Part shown: piece by piece, positions 1 to 7,944 of the stretch
Layout of the letters: each line of letters opens with the position of its first letter
Position numbering within the stretch: position 1 is the stretch's first letter
Origin: an uncultured Alistipes sp.
GTDB lineage: Bacteria > Bacteroidota > Bacteroidia > Bacteroidales > Rikenellaceae
Assembly (NCBI GenBank): GCA_904502005.1
Contig: CAJGDC010000060.1
Coordinates: 1 to 9,494 of the forward strand
DNA: 9,494 nt
Reading direction: 5' to 3'
The notes under the pieces: model-generated
What the model was told of the DNA's origin: nothing
Databases searched by the model: none
The model's input: only the letters and a program-made list of their open reading frames with translations
Program-made: the position numbers and the translations under genes

Positions 1-38
1 GGCTGATGTACCTGAAAATACAAGCAAACTGTTTTCAT
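1..38 (-). CDS. GH57 family alpha-amylase-like enzyme, N-terminus only (cut by window edge)
   Basis: Only the start codon at 38-36, eleven further codons and two bases are present, reading MKTVCLYFQVHQ and then almost certainly P. This is the typical beginning of GH57 glycoside hydrolases: a first beta-strand rich in hydrophobic and aromatic residues, ending in the HQP motif, the family's conserved region 1. GH57 includes alpha-amylases, 4-alpha-glucanotransferases and branching enzymes, and the visible part cannot separate them. The start lies 11 nt after the stop of the GT4 gene on the same strand, so it should be the third gene of the debranching/GT4 operon. From memory, Bacteroides genomes carry the same neighbours together. 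The family call is fairly secure given the context; the exact reaction is unknown. Confidence 0.78.
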   Translation of the reverse strand, partial: MKTVCLYFQVHQ

Positions 39-49
39 ATCTTTTGTGT

Positions 50-1360
50 TTATTTATTACATTCGTTAATAGCGTCCTCGTAGACTCTCTTAATCTTTGC
101 AGCGGCGTCGTTCCACTTAAGTGAGATAACCTCCTCAAGTCCCTTCTCGGCAAACATCTTTGACAGAGCTGGGTAGTTTACAAGGCCATAAATTGCATCT
201 GCCATAGCGTCTACATCCCAGTAGTCCACCTTTACAGCATAGTCCAAAACCTCAGCAACACCACTCTGCTTTGAGATAATCACCGGCACATTTGAACGCA
301 TAGCCTCAAGCGGAGCGATACCAAATGGCTCAGATACTGACGGCATCACAAAGACATCTGAGAGCTGGAACATCTTGTCCACATCGGCACCACGGAGGAA
401 GCCTGTAAAGTGGAAGCGGTCTGCAATACCCAGACGTGCAACACGGCGAATAACGTGGTTCATCATATCGCCAGAGCCAGCCATCACAAAGCGTACATTT
501 GGACAACGCTTGAGCACCTTTGCAGCGGCCTCAACAAAGTAGTCCGGACCCTTCTGGAAGGTAATACGGCCGAGGAAAGTTACAACCTTATCCTCTACAC
601 CACGCTCTGGCCAAGCCTCGCCCTTGTCGGTAAAGCGAACAGCATTGTGCACTGCAACAACTCTCTCTGCAGGTACACCATAGCGGTTAATGATAATATT
701 TCTTGTAAGGTTTGACACAGCAATTACGCGGTCAGCAGCGTGCATACCTGCGCGCTCGATAGCATAAGTCTGGGTGTTGATATTCTCACCCGAGCGGTCA
801 AACTCAGTTGCGTGCATATGAACTACCAGTGGCTTGCCTGATACACGCTTTGCAGCGATACCTGCAAAGTATGTCAGCCAGTCATGCGCGTGGATAACAT
901 CAAACTCACCTGCGTGGTCCTTAGCAACCTGAGCTGCAACAATTGCATAGCGAGCAATCTCCTCAAGCAGGTTGGCACCATACTTACCAGAGAATGTGTA
1001 TCGCTGGCTCCACACGTCGCGAGTCTCCCAACGCTTCTCGCCAGTCTTTACAAACTCGTCGTGATAGGTCTCATAGTCCTCTGGTGAGAGATATGGAACA
1101 AGGTTAGAGTCGATGTGGATAAACGACATCTTCTCAATAATATCCTCGCAGTCAGAGTCTACATTGCCAAATACAGTCTCCACATCGCTGGCGTTGACGA
1201 TATCTACAAATCGCTGATCCTCATCGCCACTAGCGTGCGGCATAACGAAAGTCACATCTACGCCGTTACGCGCAAGACCACGCGTCATTCCGTAGCAAGC
1301 AGTTCCCAGACCTCCGGCAATATGGGGTGGAAACTCCCATCCAAACATTAAAACTCTCAT
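50..1360 (-). CDS. GT4 family glycosyltransferase, glycogen/alpha-glucan synthase-like
   Basis: A 436-residue cytoplasmic retaining glycosyltransferase with the GT-B fold. Residues 1-20 hold the acceptor-side glycine loop (WEFPPHIAGGLGT), followed by HAHDW at 157-161. The C-terminal nucleotide-sugar domain starts near 258, with GRITFQKG at 264-271. The EX7E signature of retaining GT-B enzymes is intact as E344-PFGIAPL-E352. There is no signal peptide or membrane segment. Bacteroidota homologues are often labelled glycogen synthase because they sit beside debranching and GH57 genes; the true donor and acceptor are not shown by the sequence. The start lies 5 nt after the TAG of the debranching-like gene, so translation is probably coupled, and no Shine-Dalgarno is seen. 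A role in alpha-glucan or maltodextrin metabolism is inferred from the neighbours. A GT4 enzyme for another glycan is the main alternative. Confidence 0.9.
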   Translation of the reverse strand: MRVLMFGWEFPPHIAGGLGTACYGMTRGLARNGVDVTFVMPHASGDEDQRFVDIVNASDVETVFGNVDSDCEDIIEKMSFIHIDSNLVPYLSPEDYETYHDEFVKTGEKRWETRDVWSQRYTFSGKYGANLLEEIARYAIVAAQVAKDHAGEFDVIHAHDWLTYFAGIAAKRVSGKPLVVHMHATEFDRSGENINTQTYAIERAGMHAADRVIAVSNLTRNIIINRYGVPAERVVAVHNAVRFTDKGEAWPERGVEDKVVTFLGRITFQKGPDYFVEAAAKVLKRCPNVRFVMAGSGDMMNHVIRRVARLGIADRFHFTGFLRGADVDKMFQLSDVFVMPSVSEPFGIAPLEAMRSNVPVIISKQSGVAEVLDYAVKVDYWDVDAMADAIYGLVNYPALSKMFAEKGLEEVISLKWNDAAAKIKRVYEDAINECNK

Positions 1361-1365
1361 TGTAC

Positions 1366-3360
1366 CTATTTTTTACTTGTTTTTACTTCTTTCTTTGCGG
1401 TGCGCTTAGCTGCACGAGCTGCCTTAGCCTCCTGCTTATCAATCAGCTGACGGATATAGAGCAATGCTCCTACACTCCATGCCATTGAGAATGCGCCACG
1501 TGGTGCAAATGGAGGGTTAGCGTCATAATACTCAGCTACCGAACCGATGCAGTAGGTCTGGATGTTGTCATCATAAGCCTCGTACATCTCCTTAGCCTTA
1601 GCAAGGAACTTCTCACCCTGAAGTGCAAAGGCACACTCAAAGTAGAACATCAGAGGCCATACCCAAACGGCACCATTCTTACTTGCTGCCTCCTGCTCAA
1701 TTGGGTTCTCCTTGTATGTGCTCTCAAAGCGAGAGTCCTCAGGAGATAGTGAGCGAAGACCCAGCGGAGTGAGCAGGTGCTGACGAACGGTAAGCAAGAT
1801 GTTTACAATCTGCTCATCATCGACCATCTTGTATGGTAAACCGCACGCAATAATCTGGTTGCAACGAACTGCCTTATCAGCACCGCGAAGGTCTACATAA
1901 TCTGCAAGATGTCCCTCCTCCTCAAGTAGGAAGCACTCGATAAATGCCTGCTTAGTCTGCTTTGGAAGAGCCTTCCACTCAGCGACAAAATCCTTATCAC
2001 CACACTTTTTCGCAAGCTCAAGAGCGTAGCAAACAGCGTTGTACCAAAGGGCGTTAATCTCTACAGTATATCCTGCACGTGGAGTCTGAGGCACACCACC
2101 CATAACTGAGTTCATCCATGTAAGTGCATAACCCTCACGAGCAGCCCAGATAAGTCCGTTACTGTGAAGTGCTACGCAACCACCGAAGAAGCCCTTGCGA
2201 TATGCCCCAAGGATGCCCTTCATTGCCTCACCATACTTCTCCCACACAGCCTTTGCACCGATATGCTCCTCAAGCTGCTGAAGAGTCCAGAAGAACCACA
2301 GTGGAGCGTCAGCAGCAACCTCTGCAGATGCAGAACCCGCAAAGTCGCCATTGTGCATATCTGCCACCATAGTATCAAGAACTGCCATGCAGTCCTCCTT
2401 ATATCCCTGCTCAAGGGTAAGTCCTGGCAATGAGATAAATGTTGAGCGACCATCTACGCCATACCATGGATAACCCGCAACAACCTCAGTTCTATCGCCT
2501 GGGCGACGGATAATAAACTGGCGAGCAGAGTGGTGTAGACAGCTCTTGAAGTCAATCTTGTGTGTACGACGAGCGATAGATGTGTTGAAGTACTCAACAA
2601 TATCGGCTGAAGATGCCATCTCGTCTACAGACGCCGAGAAGATAATGCTCTCGCCCTTCTCGATATCCATCTCAAAGTAACCGGTTGTCAGCAGATCCTC
2701 ATAGCCCTCATAGCCACGCTCAAGCTCCTTCTGGTACTCAAAGTCGTAGTACCAATCTGGCGCAGCGATAAACTTAGCGCTATCTTTACTCAACTGCATA
2801 TGCAACCATGGGAAACCGTCATAGAGGCGGTTCTTAACGCCATTTACCACTGGATAAGAGCGCACATTTGCATCCATATTTGCCTTAGAGAGCGAGTGCT
2901 TATTTCTGAAGGCGAGGAATGGGCGCAGACGAAGTGTAGTCTTAGAGTGCGCATCTACAAGGGTGTAGCGAATCATCAGATGAGTACGCTTGTGAATCCA
3001 GAGTAGCTCCTTCTTCAAAATCACACCACCCACACGATAGGTAATTGTTGGGCAAGGGGTGTACTCAAAGTCTGTGATGTACTTGTGACCTCGTGGCTCA
3101 TAGACACCGCGGAAGCGATGCAGAGCTAAGTTAAATGACTGGTCATGCTGCACAATAGTCTCATCAAGCGACGAGAGCAGAACATAGGTCTGGTCGGTTG
3201 TGTCAATTGGGGCAACAATCAGTCCGTGATACTTGCGAGTGTTGCAGCCAACAATGGTGGTACTCATATAACCACCACGACGGTCGGTAGCAAGCATTTC
3301 GCGCTGTAGCGAATACTCCAAGTTTCCAAGTTCCCGTTTGTCAAATGTTAATCCCGGCAT
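1366..3360 (-). CDS. Amylo-alpha-1,6-glucosidase-like (GH133) glycogen debranching protein with altered active-site motifs
   Basis: A 664-residue protein with the bacterial debranching layout. The N-terminal beta domain (about 1-270) has RRGGYMSTT and CNTRKYHGL at 39-47. The (alpha/alpha)6 GDE_C domain (about 285-640) has AGYPWYG, VEINALWYN and LTPLGLRSLSPED. Normally this enzyme hydrolyses alpha-1,6-linked glucose at glycogen branch points. Several conserved motifs differ here: WGRD reads DGRS (303-306), TWMD reads TWMN (Asn417, codon 2112-2110), RPNQ reads RCNQ (499-502) and HQGTVWPW reads KNGAVWVW (561-568). Glu610 in SVAEYYDANPP, the presumed second catalytic acid, is kept. The last 23 residues are rich in Lys and Ala. 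The frame is open throughout with no sign of decay. It is the first gene of an operon with the GT4 gene 5 nt downstream. The family is certain; hydrolytic activity is not. Confidence 0.93.
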   Translation of the reverse strand: MPGLTFDKRELGNLEYSLQREMLATDRRGGYMSTTIVGCNTRKYHGLIVAPIDTTDQTYVLLSSLDETIVQHDQSFNLALHRFRGVYEPRGHKYITDFEYTPCPTITYRVGGVILKKELLWIHKRTHLMIRYTLVDAHSKTTLRLRPFLAFRNKHSLSKANMDANVRSYPVVNGVKNRLYDGFPWLHMQLSKDSAKFIAAPDWYYDFEYQKELERGYEGYEDLLTTGYFEMDIEKGESIIFSASVDEMASSADIVEYFNTSIARRTHKIDFKSCLHHSARQFIIRRPGDRTEVVAGYPWYGVDGRSTFISLPGLTLEQGYKEDCMAVLDTMVADMHNGDFAGSASAEVAADAPLWFFWTLQQLEEHIGAKAVWEKYGEAMKGILGAYRKGFFGGCVALHSNGLIWAAREGYALTWMNSVMGGVPQTPRAGYTVEINALWYNAVCYALELAKKCGDKDFVAEWKALPKQTKQAFIECFLLEEEGHLADYVDLRGADKAVRCNQIIACGLPYKMVDDEQIVNILLTVRQHLLTPLGLRSLSPEDSRFESTYKENPIEQEAASKNGAVWVWPLMFYFECAFALQGEKFLAKAKEMYEAYDDNIQTYCIGSVAEYYDANPPFAPRGAFSMAWSVGALLYIRQLIDKQEAKAARAAKRTAKKEVKTSKK

Positions 3361-3394
3361 AATATTATTTTGTAAGATTTTACAAGTTGTAACG

Positions 3395-3425
3395 TAAAGG
3401 TAGTAATTTTTTACTAAAACACCAA
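3395..3425 (-). promoter_or_regulatory. Bacteroidota-type promoter for the debranching-GT4-GH57 operon
   Basis: On the minus strand a -33-like TTGG (3425-3422) is followed, after exactly 19 nt, by TACCTTTA (3402-3395), one mismatch from the TAnnTTTG -7 consensus. Transcription would begin near 3389, giving a leader of roughly 28 nt before the ATG at 3360. The leader is AT-rich with no Shine-Dalgarno. Both elements are imperfect, so this is the weakest of the four promoters called here. Confidence 0.5.
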
Positions 3426-3455
3426 CCTTTTTATCATTTTTTTATCAAACAAAGC

Positions 3456-3484
3456 GGTTTGGGTATTAAATTCACACCCAAACC
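3456..3484 (-). terminator. Candidate terminator hairpin after the glycogen synthase-phosphorylase gene
   Basis: A perfect 9-bp inverted repeat, GGTTTGGGT (3456-3464) and ACCCAAACC (3476-3484), encloses an 11-nt loop. Read on the minus strand it lies about 100 nt beyond the fusion gene's stop and is followed by a T-rich stretch (GCTTTGTTTG). The T-tract is interrupted, so termination may be partial. It sits just upstream of the promoter of the next operon, where a terminator is expected. Confidence 0.45.
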
Positions 3485-3512
3485 ACCTCCTTCTACTATA
3501 TTTTCGCCTAAT

Positions 3513-3526
3513 TAGAGAACTCTCTA
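3513..3526. repeat. Short palindrome TAGAGA-AC-TCTCTA
   Basis: Two 6-bp arms separated by 2 bases lie between the two larger inverted repeats of this intergenic region. The spacer is too short for a normal hairpin loop without opening a pair, so a dimeric protein-binding site is as likely as an RNA structure. No known operator is recognised. Confidence 0.3.
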
Positions 3527-3531
3527 TAGGT

Positions 3532-3579
3532 ATTGATTGGTGCTTGTTTGTCGAAAAATAAGCAACAAGCCCAATCAAT
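3532..3579 (-). other. Long 3' UTR hairpin directly after the fusion gene stop codon
   Basis: ATTGATTGG (3532-3540) pairs perfectly with CCAATCAAT (3571-3579). After one bulged base (3541), GCTTGTT (3542-3548) pairs with AACAAGC (3564-3570), leaving a loop of about 15 nt. The stem therefore has 16 pairs with one bulge and begins 4 nt after the stop codon of the fusion gene. No T-tract follows on the minus strand, so it is not a classical intrinsic terminator. It could protect the mRNA 3' end or act with the downstream hairpin at 3456-3484. Confidence 0.5.
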
Positions 3580-3582
3580 GCC

Positions 3583-6500
3583 TTAACACCATTTCACTAG
3601 TGCGAAGTCCATACGGTGCGCAAGCTTCTCGTTCTTAGGGAAGACACGAATTGCAATATCAAAGATACCGGTCTTGCGTGGAGTGTACTCAAGGGTATAA
3701 ACAACCTTGTTACCCTCAATCTTGCTCTGAACAAATGGCAGTGAGTAGTCTACATTTGCAGCCTGTGCAGCAACCATTGGCTTAGCAACAACGAGCTCTA
3801 CGCCAATATCCTCTGGCTGAAGGTTTGCAATGTCAAGAGATACCTCAAAGCGGTATGACTCGCCAACAAACAGAGCCTCCTTCTCTACGCGAACACGCTC
3901 AACATCGAGCACCTTAACGTTATCCCAAGCGGCTGAAACCTTACGCTTCCAAGCAGCAATCTCACGAGCAAGGATGTAGTTGTTCTCAACCATTGCGCTG
4001 TGACGCTCTGCAAGCTGATTGTAGAAACGCTCCTCGTAGTCGGTAAGCATGCGGTTTGTTGTAAAGTTAGATGCAATATCTGCCACGCAGCTCTTGATAG
4101 CTGTACACCAATCTGCCGGAATACCCTTCTCATCGCGACTATAATACATAGGTACAATCTGCTCCTCGATAGTGGTGTAGATCATCTCGGCATCAAGGTC
4201 GTTCTGGTGGCCCTGGTCGGTAAATGTACGCTCCATAGGAAGCATCCAACCGGCACCCTCCTTGTAGCCCTCAACCCACCATCCGTCGAGTACTGAGAAC
4301 TGCATAACACCATTCATAACACACTTCTCGCCTGATGTACCTGAAGCCTCGAGTGGACGAGTTGGTGTATTGAGCCATACATCCACACCCTGAACCATGC
4401 GACGAGCAAGCTCCATATCGTAGTTCTGCAGGAAGATAACCTTTCCCACGAACTCTGGCATAAGTGACACCTCAACAATGCGCTTGATAAGGTCCTGACC
4501 TGGCTTATCATTTGGATGCGCCTTACCAGCAAAGATAAACTGTACTGGGTGCTCTGGGTTATTTACAATCTTTGACAGACGCTCAAGGTTTGTAAAGAGC
4601 AGGTGAGCACGCTTATATGTTGCAAAGCGGCGAGCAAAACCGATAGTAAGCACCTCTGGCTTGATGGCCTCTGATACCTGAACGAGCTGACGTGGAGAGT
4701 CAAAACGCACCTGTGTAGGGTCTGTATAACGACGCTTGATGGTCTTGATAAGGCGGTTCTTGAGGAACATACGCTCCTTCCACAACTCCTCGTTAGAGAT
4801 ATTCTTCATCTTCTGCCATGCAGGGATGTCATACTGGTGACCCTCAAAGCCCTCTGGGAAGTACTTAGCATAGAGGCGACGCATATTTGACGCAGTCCAA
4901 GTTGGGTAGTGAACACCATTAGTCACATAGCCAATGTGGAGCTCATTCTTGAAGTATCCTGGCCACATGTTGCCAAGAATATCCTTAGAAACCTCACCGT
5001 GGAGCCAAGATACACCGTTTACCTCCTGTGAGAGGTTACATGCAAGAACAGACATTGAGAACTTCTCGTTCACATCGTTTGGATTTACCTTACCAAGGTT
5101 GATGAACTGATCCCAAGTAATGCCAAGCACATCTGGATAGTGTGACATATACTGACGAATCATAGACTCAGGGAAGGCGTCGTGACCTGCAGGTACTGGT
5201 GTGTGTGTTGTAAAGAGCGATGAGCTACGAACAACCTCCAGAGCCTCTGAGAATGAGAGCTTCTGACGACCGATAAAGTTGCGGATACGCTCAAGGCCGA
5301 TAAATGCAGCGTGACCCTCGTTGCAGTGGTAAACATCCTGCTTAATACCCATCTTATTGAGGGCGCGGATACCACCAACACCAAGAAGAAGCTCCTGCTT
5401 GAGTCGGTTCTCCCAGTCACCACCATAGAGGTAGTGTGTTACCTGACGATCCTCATCAAGGTTTGCCTCGTAGTCAGTATCGAGAAGGTAGAGTGCTGTA
5501 CGACCTACCATGCAACACCATACGCGAGCATAGAGAGTACGACCTGGGAATGCCACCTGAACAGTTACCCAGCTACCATCCTCATCACGAACAGGTGAGA
5601 TAGGCAGCTTGAAGAAGTTCTGTGGCTCATATACAGCCTCCTGTGCACCCTGTGCAGAGAGGCGCTGTGTAAAGTAACCGTAGCGATAAAGCAGACCTAC
5701 GGCAACCATTGGAACATTCTTATCTGAAGCCTCCTTGAGGTAGTCACCTGCAAGGATGCCAAGACCTCCAGAGTAGATCTTAAGTGTGTGGTGCAGACCA
5801 TACTCCATTGAGAAGTATGCAATCTTTGGAGTCTCAGCCTTTGGAGCCTCATTCATATACTCCTGGAACTGAGCATATACCTCGCCGAGCTTAGTAAGGA
5901 ACTCCTTGTCAGCCTCGAGCTCTGCAAGACGCTCAATAGAGAGCTTATCGAGCAGTGCGATTGGGTTGCGGTTTACCTCTACCCACAGCTCCTTGTCAAT
6001 ATACTCAAACAGGTCGCGTGCACCGAGGGTCCAGCTCCACCAAAGGTTACGAGAGAGCTCCTCAAGCGGACGAAGCACCTCTGGGAGCGACTTCTCAACC
6101 ATTACACGCTGCCAAGATGGACGCTCTGCAAAGAGCTGCTGACGCACAAAGTTGATCTGCTCAGTGCGTGAGCCGCCATCACCAAGAACGGCACGGTTAG
6201 TACGAGCAACACAGCTCTCCATAGCCACCTGGTATGCCTTAGCATAGTGCTTGAAGAGGTTGTTCCACAATGCAAGCTTTGAAACCTCATATACAGATGC
6301 ACGAATCTCGGCAACCTCCTGCTCAAGACGAGCTGCAAACTGCTGGATTGTAAGTGCAATCTCTGCAGCAGCCTGTGAACCATTTGTATCGTTACGCTCA
6401 ATAACTGTAATACCCTCGTGATTCTCAAGACCTGCAGCCCAAACGCCAAAACCTGCAAGGGTTGTAGTGATTGTAGGCACTGAGAATGCGATAGACTCAA

Positions 6501-7830
6501 GTGGAGTATATCCCCATGGCTCATAGTATGAAGCGAAAACAGTCAGGTCCATACCAACAAGAAGCTCATAGTAGTTCTTGTTGAAGATACCATCGTTCTG
6601 GTTGAGATATGTAGGTACGAAGATAACCTTTACATTTGAATCAGCAGCATCAAGACCATACTCTGCAATAGCAGCAGCAACCTGATCCCAAGCCTGATTC
6701 TCAAGGTAGTGAGTTGAGTGGCGATACTGAGTTGCGTCGATAGCGTTGCTCTTATCCTTAAGATAAGCCTGAAGATCTGTTCTTGCGCCGTGGTTAGCTG
6801 CTGGAACAGTTACATAGGCAAGAATCTGCTTCTCAACATTTGACTGTGACAGACGCTTGAGTGACTCAAAGAATACATCCAGACCCTTATTGTGGAACTC
6901 ATAACGGCCAGAGGTACCGATAATCAGCGGCTCAGAGTCAAACTTGCAACCAAGGCAAGCCTCTGCAACCTCAATCATAGCCTTGCGAGCCTCAGCGCGC
7001 TTACCCTTATACTCATCGCCAGTCCAAACAAAGTCGTTCTCAAAACCATTTGGAGTGACAACATCAACCTCCTTACCGAGCAGATACTTACACTCACGAG
7101 CGGTAATCTCGCTAACTGTAAGGAAAGCATCATGGTACTGTGCACCCATCTTCTCAATAGAGTGCTTAGCAGTTACATTGAACTGACGAGCAAGGTCATC
7201 AGCGTTAAACTTTGACAAGTTGCCATAGAGCGGCAGACGGTTGCCAGCGATGCAGCGACCCATAACTGTTGCGTGGGTAGACATCACTGTTGCCACATAT
7301 GGAGAGTGCTGACGGAGGTAAAGACCACCTGAACAGCTCATCCACTCGTGGAAGTGAGCAACAACCTTATCTGTTGCAGCGGCGATATTCTCAACATAAG
7401 ATGCGATTACCTGACCTGCAATGTGTCCAAAGAGTACTGGCTCTACATAGTCCCACTGACCAGAGAGTGAGTCTACGTGGTAGTTATCCCACAGACCCTT
7501 CAAAATCTCATCCTTGTGAGAGAAGTGGGTTGTAAAGTCAATAAGGATTGCAATTGGCTTACCAACCACATTCCAACGACCAATACGAACACGAATACCC
7601 TCATTATAGAGCTGCTGACGCCATGCACGGAAGAGTGTTGCATCCTCCTCAAACTCGCTATTTCCACTGTCCTTAGAGAAGTCAGGACCGATGACGATAT
7701 ACTTATCGCCCAACAGTTTTGTCACTGTAAGTGCCTTGGTAGCCACTACGGTATGGATACCGCCTACCTTGTTGCACACCTCCCAGCTCACCTCAAAGAG
7801 TGTATCTGGGGTAAATTTCTTTTCACTCAT
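3583..7830 (-). CDS. Glycogen synthase (GT3) - alpha-glucan phosphorylase (GT35) fusion protein
   Basis: A 1415-residue cytoplasmic protein joining two enzymes. Residues 1 to about 545 are a GT3, eukaryotic-type glycogen synthase that elongates alpha-1,4-glucan from nucleotide-glucose: FEVSWEVCNKVGGIHTV near the N-terminus, AHFHEW, GRYEFHNKG, and an EX7E pair E437-PWGYTPL-E445. After a linker, a DUF3417 domain (about 580-660, RNLWWSW) leads into a short-type alpha-glucan phosphorylase (about 667-1290) that releases glucose-1-phosphate. It has YFSMEYG, YSGGLGILAGDYLKEASD, RRFATYKRAH and EASGTSGEK, in which Lys1169 should carry pyridoxal phosphate. A C-terminal beta-rich domain (about 1308-1415) ends the protein. 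No frameshift or stop separates the halves. Bacteroides, as I recall, encode the two enzymes as separate genes. It has its own promoter and is followed by hairpins, so it is probably monocistronic. The domain calls are very secure. Confidence 0.96.
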   Translation of the reverse strand: MSEKKFTPDTLFEVSWEVCNKVGGIHTVVATKALTVTKLLGDKYIVIGPDFSKDSGNSEFEEDATLFRAWRQQLYNEGIRVRIGRWNVVGKPIAILIDFTTHFSHKDEILKGLWDNYHVDSLSGQWDYVEPVLFGHIAGQVIASYVENIAAATDKVVAHFHEWMSCSGGLYLRQHSPYVATVMSTHATVMGRCIAGNRLPLYGNLSKFNADDLARQFNVTAKHSIEKMGAQYHDAFLTVSEITARECKYLLGKEVDVVTPNGFENDFVWTGDEYKGKRAEARKAMIEVAEACLGCKFDSEPLIIGTSGRYEFHNKGLDVFFESLKRLSQSNVEKQILAYVTVPAANHGARTDLQAYLKDKSNAIDATQYRHSTHYLENQAWDQVAAAIAEYGLDAADSNVKVIFVPTYLNQNDGIFNKNYYELLVGMDLTVFASYYEPWGYTPLESIAFSVPTITTTLAGFGVWAAGLENHEGITVIERNDTNGSQAAAEIALTIQQFAARLEQEVAEIRASVYEVSKLALWNNLFKHYAKAYQVAMESCVARTNRAVLGDGGSRTEQINFVRQQLFAERPSWQRVMVEKSLPEVLRPLEELSRNLWWSWTLGARDLFEYIDKELWVEVNRNPIALLDKLSIERLAELEADKEFLTKLGEVYAQFQEYMNEAPKAETPKIAYFSMEYGLHHTLKIYSGGLGILAGDYLKEASDKNVPMVAVGLLYRYGYFTQRLSAQGAQEAVYEPQNFFKLPISPVRDEDGSWVTVQVAFPGRTLYARVWCCMVGRTALYLLDTDYEANLDEDRQVTHYLYGGDWENRLKQELLLGVGGIRALNKMGIKQDVYHCNEGHAAFIGLERIRNFIGRQKLSFSEALEVVRSSSLFTTHTPVPAGHDAFPESMIRQYMSHYPDVLGITWDQFINLGKVNPNDVNEKFSMSVLACNLSQEVNGVSWLHGEVSKDILGNMWPGYFKNELHIGYVTNGVHYPTWTASNMRRLYAKYFPEGFEGHQYDIPAWQKMKNISNEELWKERMFLKNRLIKTIKRRYTDPTQVRFDSPRQLVQVSEAIKPEVLTIGFARRFATYKRAHLLFTNLERLSKIVNNPEHPVQFIFAGKAHPNDKPGQDLIKRIVEVSLMPEFVGKVIFLQNYDMELARRMVQGVDVWLNTPTRPLEASGTSGEKCVMNGVMQFSVLDGWWVEGYKEGAGWMLPMERTFTDQGHQNDLDAEMIYTTIEEQIVPMYYSRDEKGIPADWCTAIKSCVADIASNFTTNRMLTDYEERFYNQLAERHSAMVENNYILAREIAAWKRKVSAAWDNVKVLDVERVRVEKEALFVGESYRFEVSLDIANLQPEDIGVELVVAKPMVAAQAANVDYSLPFVQSKIEGNKVVYTLEYTPRKTGIFDIAIRVFPKNEKLAHRMDFALVKWC

Positions 7831-7871
7831 AATTATCTGATATTTTGTACTTTTCTCAAAAAATTTCGGCG

Positions 7872-7902
7872 CAAAGATAGTACTTTACATTTAATTTTGA
7901 AA
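7872..7902 (-). promoter_or_regulatory. Bacteroidota-type promoter for the synthase-phosphorylase gene
   Basis: On the minus strand TTTC (7902-7899) is followed after exactly 19 nt by TATCTTTG (7879-7872), a perfect TAnnTTTG -7 element. The start of transcription should fall near 7866, giving a leader of about 36 nt. Just upstream is a run of A/T (7903-7925) with a weak AT-only inverted repeat at 7908-7923, which could act as an UP-like element. The rest of the 114-nt gap after hemW holds nothing else I recognise. Confidence 0.75.
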
Positions 7903-7944
7903 GTTTTATTAAAAAAATTTAATAATTTTACCTATATAATATTT

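Noticed and set aside
410..715. 101-codon plus-strand frame antisense to the GT4 gene
   Set aside because: Complementary shadow of a strongly supported gene; its composition is unlike a natural protein.
6102..6524. 140-codon minus-strand frame inside the fusion gene
   Set aside because: It lies in another frame of the GT3 region on the same strand; Leu/Ser/Gln-rich output is typical of frame-shifted coding sequence.
7908..7923. AT-only inverted repeat between hemW and the fusion gene as a hemW terminator
   Set aside because: Six A-T pairs are too weak for an intrinsic terminator; the run is better explained as an AT-rich upstream element.
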